Shown here piece after piece: positions 17,860 to 27,613 of a DNA stretch of 64,000 nucleotides. The notes beneath the pieces are model-generated. The model did not search any database and had not been told where the DNA came from. It saw only the letters and a program-made list of their open reading frames with translations. The translations under genes and the position numbers were made by a program. Position 1 is the stretch's first letter. Every line of letters begins with the position of its first letter. The DNA comes from Chromobacterium haemolyticum DSM 19808 (GTDB lineage Bacteria > Pseudomonadota > Gammaproteobacteria > Burkholderiales > Chromobacteriaceae): the NCBI RefSeq assembly GCF_000711885.1, contig NZ_JONK01000001.1, positions 395,730 through 459,729 of the forward strand, written 5' to 3'.

Positions 17860-19479
17860 ATGAGCATATCCCAGCGCTTGCTGCTGACCTTGGCGGTTGC
17901 CTTGCTCGGCTTGTTCGTTGTCGGCGGCTTCGGGCTGCTCCAACTGCATCGCGCCAACGAACGCTTCGATTATCTGCAGATCAATTCCTTTCCCAGCATC
18001 CAAACTCTGGATCAGGCCCTGCAAGCGCAAACCGATATGCGGGTGCTGACCTATCGACACGGCATCAGCGAAGACGCCAAGGTCAAGGCGGATATCGAAG
18101 CCAGCATCGCCGAGCTGGACAAGCAGATGGACACGGCGTTGGATCGTTATCAGAAAGAACTGGTGTCCGACGACGAAGACCGGCGGCTGATAGAAAAGGA
18201 CCGCGCGGACATCCGGGTCTACCGCCAGCAGCGCGACAGCGTGTTCAAGATTTCGCGCGAGCAGCCGCCGGAAATCACCCGCAAGGAACTGGTGAACGGG
18301 CCGCTGCTGCCCGTGGCCAAGGCCGTGGTCAAGGACATCAAGGACCACATCGACTACAACTACAAGCTAGCCAAGCAGCTGTCCGCGGACAACGCCGTCG
18401 CCTACGAGCAGGCCTTCGTCTCCTCGCTGGTGGCCATCGTGGCCGCCTTGATCCTCAGCGGCGCGCTGGGCATCGCCTTGTTCCGCAGCATCCGCAGCAG
18501 CCTTAACCAGATAGGCAAAACCCTGGATCAGGTCAGCGCCAGCAAGGACTTCCGTCTACGCGCCCAAGTCTTGCGCAAGGATGAGATTGGCCGCACCGCC
18601 GCGGCGTTCAACCGCTTGCTGGAAGACCTGCAACACAGCTTCCGAGGCATACGGGACAACATTTCCGAGATAGACAAAGCCACCTCCGGCCTGGCGGCCA
18701 ACACCAATCAGATTGCGCGCAGCTCGGAGGTGCAGAGCGAATCCGCCGGAGCCATGGCGGCGGCGGTGGAACAGATGACGGTGAGCATCAACCATGTGGC
18801 CAGCAACGCGGTGGAGGCGCGCACCCAGGCGCAGCAGGCGGGCAGCATGGCCAACGAGGGCGGGCAGGTGATTTCCGCCACCGTGCTCGGCATTTCCGAG
18901 GTGGCGGGCGCGATCAGCGACGCCTCGCATCGCATTGGGCAATTGAAGGAGGACAGCGCCACCATCGCCTCGGTCATGGGGGTAATCAAGGATATTGCCG
19001 ATCAGACCAACCTCTTGGCCTTGAACGCGGCGATCGAGGCGGCGCGCGCCGGTGAAACCGGCCGAGGCTTCGCGGTGGTGGCGGACGAAGTCCGCAAACT
19101 GGCCGAACGCACCGCCAGCTCCACCACGGAAATCGCCACCATCATCAACAAGATGCAAAGCAGCACGTTGGAAGCGGTGCAAAGCATGGAAAAAGTGGTG
19201 GAACAAGTGCATCAGGAAACCGACAACGCCCGCGAAGCCAGCAATGTGATTGAAAAGATTCAGGACAGCAGCGGCCAGGCGATGGAGCTGGTCAAGGACA
19301 TTTCCGGCAGCATCAACGAGCAAAGCAGCGCAAGCAATACCATTGCTCAGAAGGTGGAGCAGATCGCGCAGATGGCGGAAGAGAACGCGTCCGCCTCCAG
19401 CGCCTCGGCGGATGCGGCGGAGCAATTGCAACAGCAGGCCAAAAACATCCTGGACACCGTGACCCAATATCAAGTGTAA
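17860..19479 (+). CDS. Methyl-accepting chemotaxis protein, 539-residue type (first of tandem pair)
   Basis: TM1 at about residues 6-28, a periplasmic four-helix-bundle ligand domain at 30-185 containing [11 protein letters not shown]2 near 188-210, HAMP to about 262, then a long coiled-coil signalling domain with the tip [20 protein letters not shown] near 378. It shares the same domain plan and length with the genes at 19602 and 48889. No C-terminal CheR-tethering pentapeptide is present. The motif GCCTATAA lies 40 bp upstream, as in its paralogue. Confidence 0.92.
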   Translation: MSISQRLLLTLAVALLGLFVVGGFGLLQLHRANERFDYLQINSFPSIQTLDQALQAQTDMRVLTYRHGISEDAKVKADIEASIAELDKQMDTALDRYQKELVSDDEDRRLIEKDRADIRVYRQQRDSVFKISREQPPEITRKELVNGPLLPVAKAVVKDIKDHIDYNYKLAKQLSADNAVAYEQAFVSSLVAIVAALILSGALGIALFRSIRSSLNQIGKTLDQVSASKDFRLRAQVLRKDEIGRTAAAFNRLLEDLQHSFRGIRDNISEIDKATSGLAANTNQIARSSEVQSESAGAMAAAVEQMTVSINHVASNAVEARTQAQQAGSMANEGGQVISATVLGISEVAGAISDASHRIGQLKEDSATIASVMGVIKDIADQTNLLALNAAIEAARAGETGRGFAVVADEVRKLAERTASSTTEIATIINKMQSSTLEAVQSMEKVVEQVHQETDNAREASNVIEKIQDSSGQAMELVKDISGSINEQSSASNTIAQKVEQIAQMAEENASASSASADAAEQLQQQAKNILDTVTQYQV

Positions 19480-19601
19480 AGCCGCGCGGCGGCTGAATTT
19501 GCGCGCTTAATGGATATTCTTATTTAGTACTTTCTTCTGTTTTATCGCTATGCCTATAACAAAGCTACATGCGGCATCGGGTGAAGAAACGGAGAATAAG
19601 G

Positions 19602-21221
19602 ATGAATATCTCACAGCGGCTTATGTTGACCATGATGGTGGCCATGCTGGCCTTGATCGGCGTCGGCAGTTACGGCCTGTGGCAATTGCACAGCGCTAAT
19701 GAGCGGTTTGATTATCTGAAGGTCAATACCTTCCCCAGTATCAAGGCATTGGATCAGGGCTTGCAGGCCTTAACCAAGATACGCGTCGCCGCATATCGCC
19801 ACGGCATCGCCGTCGACGCCAAACGCAAGGCGGAGGCCGAGGCGCAGATCGCCGAAAGCGATAAAGCGCTGGATCAGGTGTTGGCCGTTTATGAAAAAGA
19901 CCTGCTGTCCAATGACGCGGACCGCAAGCTGTTGCAGCAGGACCGGGCGGATCTGCAAACCTACCGTAATAACCGAGAGAGCTTTTTGAAAGCTTCGCGC
20001 GAGCATCCGGGCGCGGAGGCGCAAGCGATGTTGGTGGCAGGGCCGCTCCCGGACTCCGCCAAGGCGTTGGCCAAGGACCTCAACGACCATATCGACTTCA
20101 ACTACGCATTGGCCGACAGCCTTTCAAAAGACAATGCCGCCGCTTACAGCATGGCCTTCGGCAGCTCCGTGGCGGTGATCGCGGCTTGTTTATTACTGAG
20201 CGGCGGCCTGGGCTGGCTGTTGTTCAGCCATATCCGTCTGAGCCTGCATCAGATTCGCTCCACCATGTTCAATGTGAACCAGCAAAAAGACTTCACCTTG
20301 CGGGCGCCGGTGGGGCGCATGGATGAGGTAGGGGAAACCGCATCCGCCTTCAACCAATTGCTGGAAAATCTGCAACGCAGCTTCCGTGACATCCGCGATA
20401 GCATCGGCGCCATTGACGGCGCGATGTCCGGCCTGGCCAACAACACCCATGAGATTGCCCGCAGTTCGGAAATGCAAAGCGAATCCGCCGCGGCGATGGC
20501 GGCGGCGGTGGAGCAGATGACGGTGAGCATTAATCATGTCGCCTCCAGCGCGGTGGAGGCGCGGGGTCAGTCGCAACAGGCCGGCGAGATGGCGACCGAA
20601 GGCGGCCAAGTGATCTCCGCCACCGTGCGGGGCATCACCGAGGTGGCCGGCGCGATCACCGACGCCGCGCAGCGCATTGGACAATTGAAAGAAGACAGCG
20701 CCACTATCGCCTCGGTGATGGGAGTGATCAAGGACATCGCGGATCAAACCAATCTGCTGGCCTTGAACGCGGCAATCGAAGCGGCGCGCGCCGGCGAGAT
20801 GGGACGCGGCTTCGCCGTGGTGGCGGACGAAGTGCGCAAGCTGGCGGAACGCACCGCCAGTTCCACCACCGAGATTGCCGCCATCATCAACAAGATGCAG
20901 GGCAGCACGATGGAAGCGGTGCAGAGCATGGAAAAAGTGGTGGAACAAGTGCACCAGGAAACCGACAACGCCCGCGCCGCCAACGACGCCATAGACCAGA
21001 TACGGAACAGCAGCGGCAAGGCGATGGAACTGGTGCGCGATATTTCCAACAGCATTGCGGAACAGAGCGTTGCCAGCAACACCATTGCTCAGCGCGTGGA
21101 GCAGATTGCCCAGATGGCGGAGGAAAACTCTTCGGCGTCCAGCGGCTCTGCGGACGCCGCCGGGCAGTTGAGCCAGCAAGCGCGGGTGATTTTGCAGACG
21201 GTGTCGGCTTATCAGGTGTAA
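19602..21221 (+). CDS. Methyl-accepting chemotaxis protein, 539-residue type (second of tandem pair)
   Basis: 539 residues, clearly a paralogue of the preceding gene: [21 protein letters not shown] in the ligand domain versus [21 protein letters not shown], and a nearly identical signalling domain. The start at 19602 is chosen to match the paralogue ([10 protein letters not shown]) and because AAGG and GGAG precede it. The motif GCCTATAA lies 43 bp upstream. Ligand domains have diverged more than the cytoplasmic half, consistent with duplication followed by change of ligand. Confidence 0.92.
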   Translation: MNISQRLMLTMMVAMLALIGVGSYGLWQLHSANERFDYLKVNTFPSIKALDQGLQALTKIRVAAYRHGIAVDAKRKAEAEAQIAESDKALDQVLAVYEKDLLSNDADRKLLQQDRADLQTYRNNRESFLKASREHPGAEAQAMLVAGPLPDSAKALAKDLNDHIDFNYALADSLSKDNAAAYSMAFGSSVAVIAACLLLSGGLGWLLFSHIRLSLHQIRSTMFNVNQQKDFTLRAPVGRMDEVGETASAFNQLLENLQRSFRDIRDSIGAIDGAMSGLANNTHEIARSSEMQSESAAAMAAAVEQMTVSINHVASSAVEARGQSQQAGEMATEGGQVISATVRGITEVAGAITDAAQRIGQLKEDSATIASVMGVIKDIADQTNLLALNAAIEAARAGEMGRGFAVVADEVRKLAERTASSTTEIAAIINKMQGSTMEAVQSMEKVVEQVHQETDNARAANDAIDQIRNSSGKAMELVRDISNSIAEQSVASNTIAQRVEQIAQMAEENSSASSGSADAAGQLSQQARVILQTVSAYQV

Positions 21222-21244
21222 GGGCGGCCCGCCCGTCAACACGT

Positions 21245-21285
21245 TCCAAGGGCGGCGCGGCGGAAACGCCGGCGCCGCCCTTGGA
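21245..21285 (+). terminator. Strong hairpin after tandem MCP genes, no T-tract
   Basis: A 14-bp stem, TCCAAGGGCGGCGC with GCGCCGCCCTTGGA, encloses an inner GGCG-GAAA-CGCC. It starts 24 bp after the MCP stop. There is no following T-run, so it may be a 3' end stabiliser or a Rho-linked terminator rather than a classical intrinsic one. Confidence 0.55.
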
Positions 21286-21332
21286 CGAAGCCGCAGGCCT
21301 ATTCAAGGCCTTGGCGGAGTTGCGCGTCAGGC

Positions 21333-21527
21333 TTATTCAGCTTGCTGCTTTTCGGCCTTGTCCCGCTTGGCGCGTTTTTGTTCCTTCTTCTTGGTCGGCT
21401 TGTCGGTCATCGGATGCTTCAGCACCTTGGCGGCCAGCTTTCTAGCCGATTTAGTGGCCTTCTTCTGTCCGCGTACCTTGTCCGCCAACGCCGCTAGTTT
21501 TTTTGCGGCGCGTTTGATCTTGGCCAT
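21333..21527 (-). CDS. Small lysine-rich basic protein
   Basis: 64 residues, 19 of them Lys and 5 Arg, with AAKKLAAL and SARKLAAKVLKHP repeats. It resembles the C-terminal tails of histone H1-like bacterial proteins and may bind nucleic acid. AAAGGAG precedes the ATG at a good distance, which supports a real gene. No recognised domain, and no partner gene nearby. Confidence 0.6.
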   Translation of the reverse strand: MAKIKRAAKKLAALADKVRGQKKATKSARKLAAKVLKHPMTDKPTKKKEQKRAKRDKAEKQQAE

Positions 21528-21638
21528 TCAGACTCTCCTTTACGGATTGATGAATCGAACCCCCATGGTACTGCGTGGGGGGGAATAAACACCGGGCCTT
21601 TCAGATCGTTGACAGCGGGGGGATGAACGCGAATGCAG

Positions 21639-21777
21639 TTAGAACCTGTTTACGATCTGCCGCGCGCCGTGAAGCGTTTACGGTGAGTACGTCTTCAAAA
21701 TGCTCATGTATCACGCGTGCATTCCGCTTTCTCAGCCGTTTTCGCCTTGTCTTGCGTGATCGTAAACACGTTTTTAG
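21639..21777 (+). repeat. Intergenic repeat element, copy 3 (full length)
   Basis: About 139 bp. The left end is TTAGAACCTGTTTACGATC and the right end GATCGTAAACACGTTTTTA, the clearest terminal inverted repeat of the family. The core CAGCCGTTTTCGCCTTG is exact. No gene stop was recognised at either end, unlike most copies. Confidence 0.85.
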
Positions 21778-22024
21778 GGGCGCGGGAAACCAGGGGGGAG
21801 GTGAAAATGACAAGCATTTCGGCTGGGCGAGTCACCCGCCTGTGGTTTTTATCCGGCACCAAGAGGGAGGGTGAATGGATCAAACAGGTGACTCGCGCAG
21901 CCGCCTTGCCAGCGTTGCACAGACAAGGATTTCAGGCTTTTTACCATAGATTGCCCACGCCAGCTATCGTCACATTCCCTATTGTGGCGTCGAGGAGCGG
22001 CCCGGACAAGGATGATCCGGGCGC
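21778..22024. other. Spacer between two repeat copies with a distant inverted repeat
   Basis: 247 bp between copies 3 and 4. GCGAGTCACC (21827-21836) and GGTGACTCGC (21887-21896) are perfect inverted copies 50 bp apart, with a partly matching CCTGT/ACAGG inside. ORFs crossing the region start inside the repeat and lack ribosome sites. It might be a decayed gene or a structured RNA. Confidence 0.3.
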
Positions 22025-22172
22025 TAAGGGCTTGTTCAAAGCCTGCCGCGCATCGGCGGGATGGTTTAGACAAGGGCGTTGAAACCGTCTTCGAAATGCT
22101 CATGCACCACTCGACCATTCCGCTTTCTCAGCCGTTTTCGCCTTTGCGCGCGAGATCGTAATCACGTGCTTA
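22025..22172 (+). repeat. Intergenic repeat element, copy 4 (full length)
   Basis: About 148 bp, starting TAAGGGCTTGTTCAAAGCC and ending GAGATCGTAATCACGTGCTTA, with the core CAGCCGTTTTCGCCTT. The right end provides the TAA stop (22170-22172, minus strand) of the 123-residue gene. Confidence 0.8.
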
Positions 22173-22541
22173 GGGGCGTTGGGCTTGCGCCTCCGCGTCG
22201 CTTTCGTGAACATGGGTGCCGACGGCGATCAGCACTTCCAGTTGATCGAAGAAACCTGCCCAGGCGCCGCGTTGCGGGCTGAAATCGAACAAGTTCATAT
22301 CATGGGCGATGCGAGAGAGCAGGCCGTGGCCGGCGTGCTCCGGGTATTGGCGGAACAGATCAACCAGCGCGCGGCCGTAGCGTTCGCCCAGCGCGTAGGC
22401 CTCCGAAAAGTCCCGGCACCGAGGTACGCGCCAGTAATGCGGATGGCTGCGGTCCGGCGAGGAGCCTACAAAAGGCAGTTTGGCTTCGCGGGCCTCCAGC
22501 AAGCGGTAGAAGGCGCGCAGTTCTTCTTTGGATTTACTCAT
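22170..22541 (-). CDS. Uncharacterised 123-residue protein
   Basis: Soluble, no signal peptide or transmembrane segment. It is helical in character and rich in aromatic residues and His (HPHYWRVPRC, ALGERYGRALVDLFRQYP, FDFSPQRGAWAGFFDQLEVL). No family was recognised. AGGAGG lies 7 nt before the ATG at 22541, which decides the start. A small ORF with its own strong ribosome site ends inside its first codons, and a region of stem-loops lies upstream, so expression may be translationally controlled. Confidence 0.65.
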   Translation of the reverse strand: MSKSKEELRAFYRLLEAREAKLPFVGSSPDRSHPHYWRVPRCRDFSEAYALGERYGRALVDLFRQYPEHAGHGLLSRIAHDMNLFDFSPQRGAWAGFFDQLEVLIAVGTHVHESDAEAQAQRP

Positions 22542-22629
22542 GGCGGGCCTCCTGGTTGAAACAGGCAAGCGCCGATGCGGGGGAAAACCGGGAAACGGGG
22601 CGGGATACGCGCCTAATGGATGTCGACAT
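22534..22629 (-). CDS. Small upstream ORF (31 codons) coupled to the 123-residue gene
   Basis: It begins ATGTCGACATCC after a strong GAGGAGG ribosome site and encodes 31 residues starting MSTSIRRVSRP, basic and Ser-rich. Its TAA (22534-22536) falls 3 bp inside the next gene, whose ATG is at 22539-22541, so terminating ribosomes could reinitiate. It may act as a leader peptide. Whether the peptide itself matters is unknown. Confidence 0.45.
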   Translation of the reverse strand: MSTSIRRVSRPVSRFSPASALACFNQEARHE

Positions 22630-22722
22630 TGCTACCTCCTCAAGCGGATGCCGGCCTGGCCGCGGGGCGCGGCTAGGCGGGCGCATGACAAGGTTGGCCT
22701 ACCGGGAGACATTCATACCGGC

Positions 22723-22826
22723 GCACCCATGGGGTGCCCTCGCCATGACCCGCCCGAATGGGCAAAGCAATAGCGAGAACGTCTCACTCGGGAGGCCAAT
22801 CCCGAGCGCCGCAGTTGCAGCGGCGC
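22723..22826 (-). other. Stem-loop cluster upstream of the 22.6-kb small ORF
   Basis: Three hairpins: GCACCC/GGGTGC (22723-22737), CTCGGGA/TCCCGAG (22787-22806) and GCGCCGC/GCGGCGC (22806-22826). The last two are back to back. On the minus strand they lie 95-200 nt before the small ORF and could be part of its leader or a small RNA. No known RNA family was recognised. Confidence 0.4.
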
Positions 22827-22881
22827 GGGGCTATTGTTGGCGAGTCGGGCGCGTGCTGTCAATGCAGGGACGGCAAGGATG

Positions 22882-22916
22882 AAAAAACCGCCCCGCGGAC
22901 CAGGCCGGCGGGGCGG
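22882..22916 (-). terminator. Intrinsic terminator of the 548-residue MCP gene
   Basis: CCGCCCCGC (22888-22896) pairs with GCGGGGCGG (22908-22916). On the minus strand the stem is followed by six T (complement of 22882-22887). It lies 66 bp after the MCP stop, beyond a short repeat copy. Confidence 0.85.
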
Positions 22917-22936
22917 GGGATGAAGCCGCTTGATTG

Positions 22937-22984
22937 TAGAACCTGTTTTCCGCCGACGCGCAGCGGATGGTAAGCCGGTTCTTA
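22937..22984. repeat. Intergenic repeat element, short form (copy 5)
   Basis: 48 bp: TAGAACCTGTTTTC at the left and GTAAGCCGGTTCTTA at the right, with most of the interior missing (CGCCGACGCGCAGCGGATG remains). The right end forms the TAA stop of the MCP gene (22982-22984, minus strand). Confidence 0.75.
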
Positions 22985-24628
22985 AAGTTTGAAGGCGAGG
23001 GTGGTCTGCTGTAGCCGCTCCGCCACCACCGCCAGCTCGCGGGTGGCTTGAGAGAATACATCCACCGCTATGCCGTTTTCCTTGGACATTTGGGCGATGG
23101 CCTCCACGCGGCCGGCCAGATCGGTACTGGCCTGGCGCTGCTCCTGCATCGCCATGGCGATGTCGCTGATGGCGCCCACCACGCCTTCCGCGCTTTGTTC
23201 CACCGAACTAATGGTGGTGGACACATGTTCCGAGGACTCCACGACCTGGCTGACGATGTGGCGGCTGTTGCGCATGCTGTCCACCGCCTCCTTGGCCCCG
23301 GCCTGGATCTTGGCAATCATCTGAGTGATTTCGGTGGCGGAGCCGGTGGTGCGTTCCGCCAGCTTGCGCACTTCGTCCGCCACCACGGCGAAGCCTCGGC
23401 CCTGTTCGCCGGCCCGCGCGGCCTCAATGGCGGCGTTGAGCGCCAAGAGATTGGTCTGGTCCGCCACTTCCTTGATGACGGTGGCGATGCTGCTGATCAT
23501 CTGCGCCTGCTCGGACAAGGATTCCAGGTTGTTGGCGGAGGCGGCCACGCTGTCGTTGACCTTGCGCACCTGTTGGGTGGAGTCCTGCACTTCCTTATTG
23601 CCTATCTTGGCCTGGCTGCCGGCTTCGCTGGCCTGGGAGTCCGCCAGCGAGGCGTTATTGGAGCATTGGTCGATGCTGACGGTCAGCTCTTCGATTGACG
23701 CGGCGGCGCTGGAGGTGGCGTTGACCTGCTGGCCGATGCTGGCGCTGACTTGTTCGGTGGAGGCGGCCAGTTGCTCGGCGGTGGCGGCCACGCTGGAAGC
23801 GGAGTTGATGATGTCGCCCACGGTAACGCGTAGTTTTTTCTGGGTGTCGGACAGCGATTGCATCATCTGGGCCACTTCGTCCTTGCCCTGTACTTCGATC
23901 TCGCCGGTCAGGTCGCCGCTGCCCAGCTGGAACAGTGCCGCCATGCCTTTTTTCAGGCTGCCGACGATGCCGTTTTGAATCATCACGCCCAAGGCCAGCA
24001 GCACGATGATGGCGGCTACCAGCACGCCGATGACCACGTTGCGCGCGCGTTCATATTTGGCCGCGGCGTCTTTCAAAGCCTGGTCAGCCGACTTGACGTT
24101 GATGTCGACGATCTGGCTCATGATGTCGTCGGCGATCTGGAATTTGGGCCGGCATTCGGTACGCATCACTTCCAGCGCCTTTTTGTTGCTGACGCCGTCG
24201 CCGGTATCGGCGTAACTGAGGTCGCGCGCTTTTTTACAGGCTTCCTCCATGGCCGGCCAGGCGGCGTCAAAGCGCTTAAGCGCGTCCACTTCCGGCGGGG
24301 TGAGTACGGTTTTGCGGTAGAGGTCCATCAGCCGGTTCATTTCCGCTACGTACTTGCTGCGGTTGGCCGAGCCTTCGTCCTTGCGCTTTTTGTCGGGTTC
24401 GGAAATGAAGCGATAGTCGGAGCGGCTGACATAGATGGCGTATTGGTTGGCCACCGCCACCCAGTAGACGGACATCAATAAATTGTCGTGCATATCAATG
24501 GTGAGGTCGTTCATATCCGACGTGCTTCTGACGCCCACTCCACCAATAATCACGCTGGCCAGCACGCCAAGCACGATCAGCCCAAATATCTTGACCTTGA
24601 TGCTGAACTGCGCAAGAAAGTTTCCCAT
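22982..24628 (-). CDS. Methyl-accepting chemotaxis protein, 548 residues
   Basis: TM1 near residues 10-32, a periplasmic four-helix ligand domain to about 195 including [23 protein letters not shown]2 near 200-222, HAMP, and a signalling domain with [20 protein letters not shown]. The ligand domain is similar to that of the MCP at 31885 (both have the [15 protein letters not shown] segment). The start at 24628 follows AGGGAG; a 12-residue longer frame is unlikely. It is followed by a short repeat copy and a terminator. Confidence 0.92.
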   Translation of the reverse strand: MGNFLAQFSIKVKIFGLIVLGVLASVIIGGVGVRSTSDMNDLTIDMHDNLLMSVYWVAVANQYAIYVSRSDYRFISEPDKKRKDEGSANRSKYVAEMNRLMDLYRKTVLTPPEVDALKRFDAAWPAMEEACKKARDLSYADTGDGVSNKKALEVMRTECRPKFQIADDIMSQIVDINVKSADQALKDAAAKYERARNVVIGVLVAAIIVLLALGVMIQNGIVGSLKKGMAALFQLGSGDLTGEIEVQGKDEVAQMMQSLSDTQKKLRVTVGDIINSASSVAATAEQLAASTEQVSASIGQQVNATSSAAASIEELTVSIDQCSNNASLADSQASEAGSQAKIGNKEVQDSTQQVRKVNDSVAASANNLESLSEQAQMISSIATVIKEVADQTNLLALNAAIEAARAGEQGRGFAVVADEVRKLAERTTGSATEITQMIAKIQAGAKEAVDSMRNSRHIVSQVVESSEHVSTTISSVEQSAEGVVGAISDIAMAMQEQRQASTDLAGRVEAIAQMSKENGIAVDVFSQATRELAVVAERLQQTTLAFKL

Positions 24629-24950
24629 CACTCGCTCCCTAAACTTCCGCCGATGACCACACATTGTTTTCTAGCTACTGTTATAAGTGTGTAGTGCAGC
24701 TGTATGCATCTTGCAATGCTTGATGTTGGATATTTTTCAGTAGCTCAATACTTATTAAAATAATTGTTTTGAGTGACTAGCATGAGTGGGCGCGAAGATT
24801 GAAATTACGCCGTCAGCGCTTATCTTTGAAACTGAGGCGCGGACAATGGGCGTGGGGAACGGGGCTTGCGGCCGGTGGTCTGAGTTAGCTTGTTCACGGG
24901 GCAGTTAAAAGCGGCGGGCCGTGCGCCCGCCCGATAAAGAAGCATATCCT
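24629..24950. other. Intergenic region between divergent MCP and endonuclease-fold genes
   Basis: 322 bp. The 24665-24790 part is AT-rich and should hold the MCP promoter; TTATAA at 24681-24686 is a possible -10 element. A weak TTAGCTTGTTCACG near 24884 may be a decayed half-site of the repeat family. No gene was seen. Confidence 0.35.
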
Positions 24951-25700
24951 ATGAAAGCCATTACCGTAGCCACTTACAACATCCACAAGGGCATGTCGCC
25001 GCTGAACCGCCATGTGCGGCTGGGCGATATGGCTTCCGCGCTGGAGTCCATCGACGCCGATGTGCTGTTCTTGCAGGAGGTGCAAGGCAAGAACATCGAG
25101 CGCGCCTTGCAGCATGCCAGCTGGCCCAAGCTGCCGCAGCATCATTTCCTGGCGCGCCGGCTGGATCACAAGGCGGCTTACGGCCTGAACGCGGCGTATG
25201 AGCACGGCCATCACGGCAATGCCTTGCTGACGCGTTTCCCCATCAATACCTGGTGCAACCGCGATATTTCGGTCAACCGCTTTGAAAGCCGCGGCCTGCT
25301 GCATTGCCAACTGACGCCGGCGGGTTGGAAGCGGCCGGTGGTGACGCTGTGCGGCCATTTCAATTTGCTGGCGCGGGACCGGCGCAAGCAGTTCCTGGAC
25401 CTGGCGCGTTATGTGCGCGAGAACGTGCCGGAGGATGCGCCGCTGATTTTGGCCGGCGATTTCAACGATTGGCGGGAGGAAGCCACCGACCATCTGATGG
25501 ACAGCTTGGGCTTGGTGGAGGTGTTCGATCAGTTGTTTGGCCGCCATGCGCGCAGCTTTCCGGCGCGGATGCCGATGCTGCCCTTGGACCGGATCTACGT
25601 GCGCGGGTTGAAGCCCCTGGAGGCTGAGGTGCTGAAGGGCGCGCCGTGGTCCCGTTTGTCCGATCATCTGCCGCTGTCCGCCAGCCTGGTGCCGGCTTAA
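24951..25700 (+). CDS. Endonuclease/exonuclease/phosphatase family protein
   Basis: 249 residues. The motifs VATYNIHKG (N-terminus), FLQEVQG (metal-binding Glu), GHFNLLARDR, LAGDFNDW and SDHLPLSA (catalytic Asp-His) define the EEP fold shared by DNase I-like nucleases and sphingomyelinases. There is no signal peptide, so it is cytoplasmic. The substrate is unknown. The start at 24951 is chosen because the family begins just before TYNIHKG; the ribosome site is weak. Its TAA begins a short repeat copy. Confidence 0.85.
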   Translation: MKAITVATYNIHKGMSPLNRHVRLGDMASALESIDADVLFLQEVQGKNIERALQHASWPKLPQHHFLARRLDHKAAYGLNAAYEHGHHGNALLTRFPINTWCNRDISVNRFESRGLLHCQLTPAGWKRPVVTLCGHFNLLARDRRKQFLDLARYVRENVPEDAPLILAGDFNDWREEATDHLMDSLGLVEVFDQLFGRHARSFPARMPMLPLDRIYVRGLKPLEAEVLKGAPWSRLSDHLPLSASLVPA

Positions 25701-25741
25701 AACCTGTTCACGAAGCGCGGCAGGCTTTGAACAGGTTCTGA
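25698..25741 (+). repeat. Intergenic repeat element, short form (copy 6)
   Basis: 44 bp: TAAAACCTGTTCACG at the left and GGCTTTGAACAGGTTCTGA at the right, with almost no interior. The left end is the TAA stop of the endonuclease-fold gene. Confidence 0.8.
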
Positions 25742-25767
25742 GGGCCGGCGCTATTTTCTGAACGTCA

Positions 25768-25806
25768 AAACCAACAGGGCTCCGCAATGCGGAGCCCTGT
25801 TGGTTT
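25768..25806. terminator. Bidirectional intrinsic terminator
   Basis: A perfect 18-bp inverted repeat (25768-25785 and 25789-25806) with loop AAT, GC-rich inside and A/T at the ends. It separates the convergent endonuclease-fold gene and MCP gene. Confidence 0.9.
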
Positions 25807-25820
25807 GCGTGGAGCCGGGT

Positions 25821-27566
25821 TCAGAGATGGAAGCGTTCCACCACGTTTTTGAGCTTGCTGGCGTGGCCGTTCAGTTCGCTGAGGGTGGCGCTGGCGTCTT
25901 GCGCCACTTCCGAGGTGCTGCGGGTCATGCCGTTGATGTGCTCGGTGGTGTGGGCAATATTGCCCACGGCGGTGGATTGCTCGCGGGTGGCGTGGGTGAT
26001 CTGGGTAAAGGTGTCCACCACTTGCCGCATCAGGCCGCCGATGTTTTCGATCTCGCTGGCCGCGCCCTGGGCCAGGTCCACGCTCTGGTCCACGGTGGAG
26101 CGGGCTTGCTGCATGCTGGCGACGGTGCCGGCGGTTTGCTGGCGCATGCCTTCGGTCATATTGGTGATTTCGGTGGTGGCCTGGGCGGTGCGCTCGGCCA
26201 GCTTGCGCACTTCGTCGGCCACCACGGCGAAGCCGCGGCCCATTTCCCCGGCGCGGGCCGCTTCGATGGCGGCGTTGAGCGCCAGCAGGTTGGTTTGATC
26301 GGCGATGTCTTTGATCACGTTGACGATGGAGCTGATCTCCTCGGAACGGGTACCCAGCGAATGCAAGGTGTCGCTGAGGGTGGACATGGCCTGGGAGAGT
26401 TTGCCCACTTCGGCGGACACTTGGTGCATGGCCTGACGGCCGCGTTCGGCGCTGTTATTGGCCTGGGAGATGATGGCGTTGGCGTCGGCGGTGGTGTCGG
26501 CCACATGGGTGACGCTGACGGTGATTTGCTCAATGGTGGCGGCGCTGGAGCTGATGGCTTGGTTGACCTGGTCCGCGTCTTCGCTGATCCGGCTGGTGGT
26601 CTGGTGCAGAGAGCCGACGGCGCTGACCAGTTCTCCGGCGTTGTTGTTGACTTCGCCTATCAGCCGGCGCAGCCGCTGGTTCATCACGCCGATTTGCCCC
26701 AGCGCGCTGGCTTCCGGCGCTTTGGGCACCTCCACCGCCAGGTTGCCGGAAGCGATTTCCTGCAGCACGCCTTCAATTTCAGTGACGGAGCCGCCCAGCT
26801 GGGTATGGATCTGGCGGCGGCCCAGCAGGATCAGCAGCAGGATTTCGCCCACCAGCAGCACGATGGCGGTAAGGAACTGCAACTGGGCATTGGACAGCCT
26901 GTCCTTGGCCTGCGCCAGCGCGGTGTTGGTGCGCTGATCCAGCAACACGAAGAAGTCGTCGATGGGCTTCATGATCTGGGCTTTGAACTGGTGGTATTCC
27001 TTGCTGTGCACCAGTTTGCGCGCCAGTTCCATGTCCGGCTGGCCGCTGACGGTGTACTGGCCCTGGGCGTCGGCGAACTTGCCTTTGACCGCGTTCATCG
27101 CCCGTACTTCCAGCTTGACCAAACCGTCGGAATTGGCTTGAGCCTCTTTGAGCTTGGCGAACTCGGCGTCGGTGAAACCGGCTTGTTGCATCAGAGTTTG
27201 CAAGGGCACGGTCTCGCTGTCCGGCCTGGGTTTTTCCTGGCCGGCGGCGACAAAGTCCCAGTAGATGCGGTTGTATTCCTGCGGGCGAGGCGCCTTGCCG
27301 TTGCGGATATCCAGCACGCGGTTGTATTGCTGCTCATAGCCGGGGTCGCCGGTGACGACATAGGTGCGGCCCAGCCGGGTCAGGTCGTCCGAGCTTTGTC
27401 GCAGCTCGGAAGCCAGCAGGTAGGAGTGGTAGCGGCTTTCGCTGGCGGCGCTCATCACGTCCACCGCCTGGCGCATGGAAACAAAGGTGTAGATCACGCC
27501 GATAAAGGTGAGCGCGATGAGCAGCAGCAGGCCGGTGATGGCCTGATTTGCGCGTAGGTTTTTCAT
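25821..27566 (-). CDS. Methyl-accepting chemotaxis protein, 581 residues
   Basis: TM1 near residues 11-31. The periplasmic domain contains [22 protein letters not shown] and [11 protein letters not shown], a ligand domain type also found in diguanylate cyclases. TM2 is near 228-250, then HAMP and a signalling domain with [20 protein letters not shown]. It shares its ligand domain with the upstream gene at 27614-29305. The two form an operon with a 47-bp gap, divergent from the cheA operon. Confidence 0.92.
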   Translation of the reverse strand: MKNLRANQAITGLLLLIALTFIGVIYTFVSMRQAVDVMSAASESRYHSYLLASELRQSSDDLTRLGRTYVVTGDPGYEQQYNRVLDIRNGKAPRPQEYNRIYWDFVAAGQEKPRPDSETVPLQTLMQQAGFTDAEFAKLKEAQANSDGLVKLEVRAMNAVKGKFADAQGQYTVSGQPDMELARKLVHSKEYHQFKAQIMKPIDDFFVLLDQRTNTALAQAKDRLSNAQLQFLTAIVLLVGEILLLILLGRRQIHTQLGGSVTEIEGVLQEIASGNLAVEVPKAPEASALGQIGVMNQRLRRLIGEVNNNAGELVSAVGSLHQTTSRISEDADQVNQAISSSAATIEQITVSVTHVADTTADANAIISQANNSAERGRQAMHQVSAEVGKLSQAMSTLSDTLHSLGTRSEEISSIVNVIKDIADQTNLLALNAAIEAARAGEMGRGFAVVADEVRKLAERTAQATTEITNMTEGMRQQTAGTVASMQQARSTVDQSVDLAQGAASEIENIGGLMRQVVDTFTQITHATREQSTAVGNIAHTTEHINGMTRSTSEVAQDASATLSELNGHASKLKNVVERFHL

Positions 27567-27613
27567 GTTGGAGATGTCCTCTCAGTGCGGCTGAACGATG
27601 TGCTGATGGCCGG

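Noticed and set aside
21717..22082. 121-codon ORF between repeat copies 3 and 4
   Set aside because: It starts inside the repeat element, lacks a ribosome site and runs into the next repeat copy.
24884..24897. TTAGCTTGTTCACG as a further repeat-family end
   Set aside because: Only one half-site with an internal deletion and no matching partner; it may be chance.
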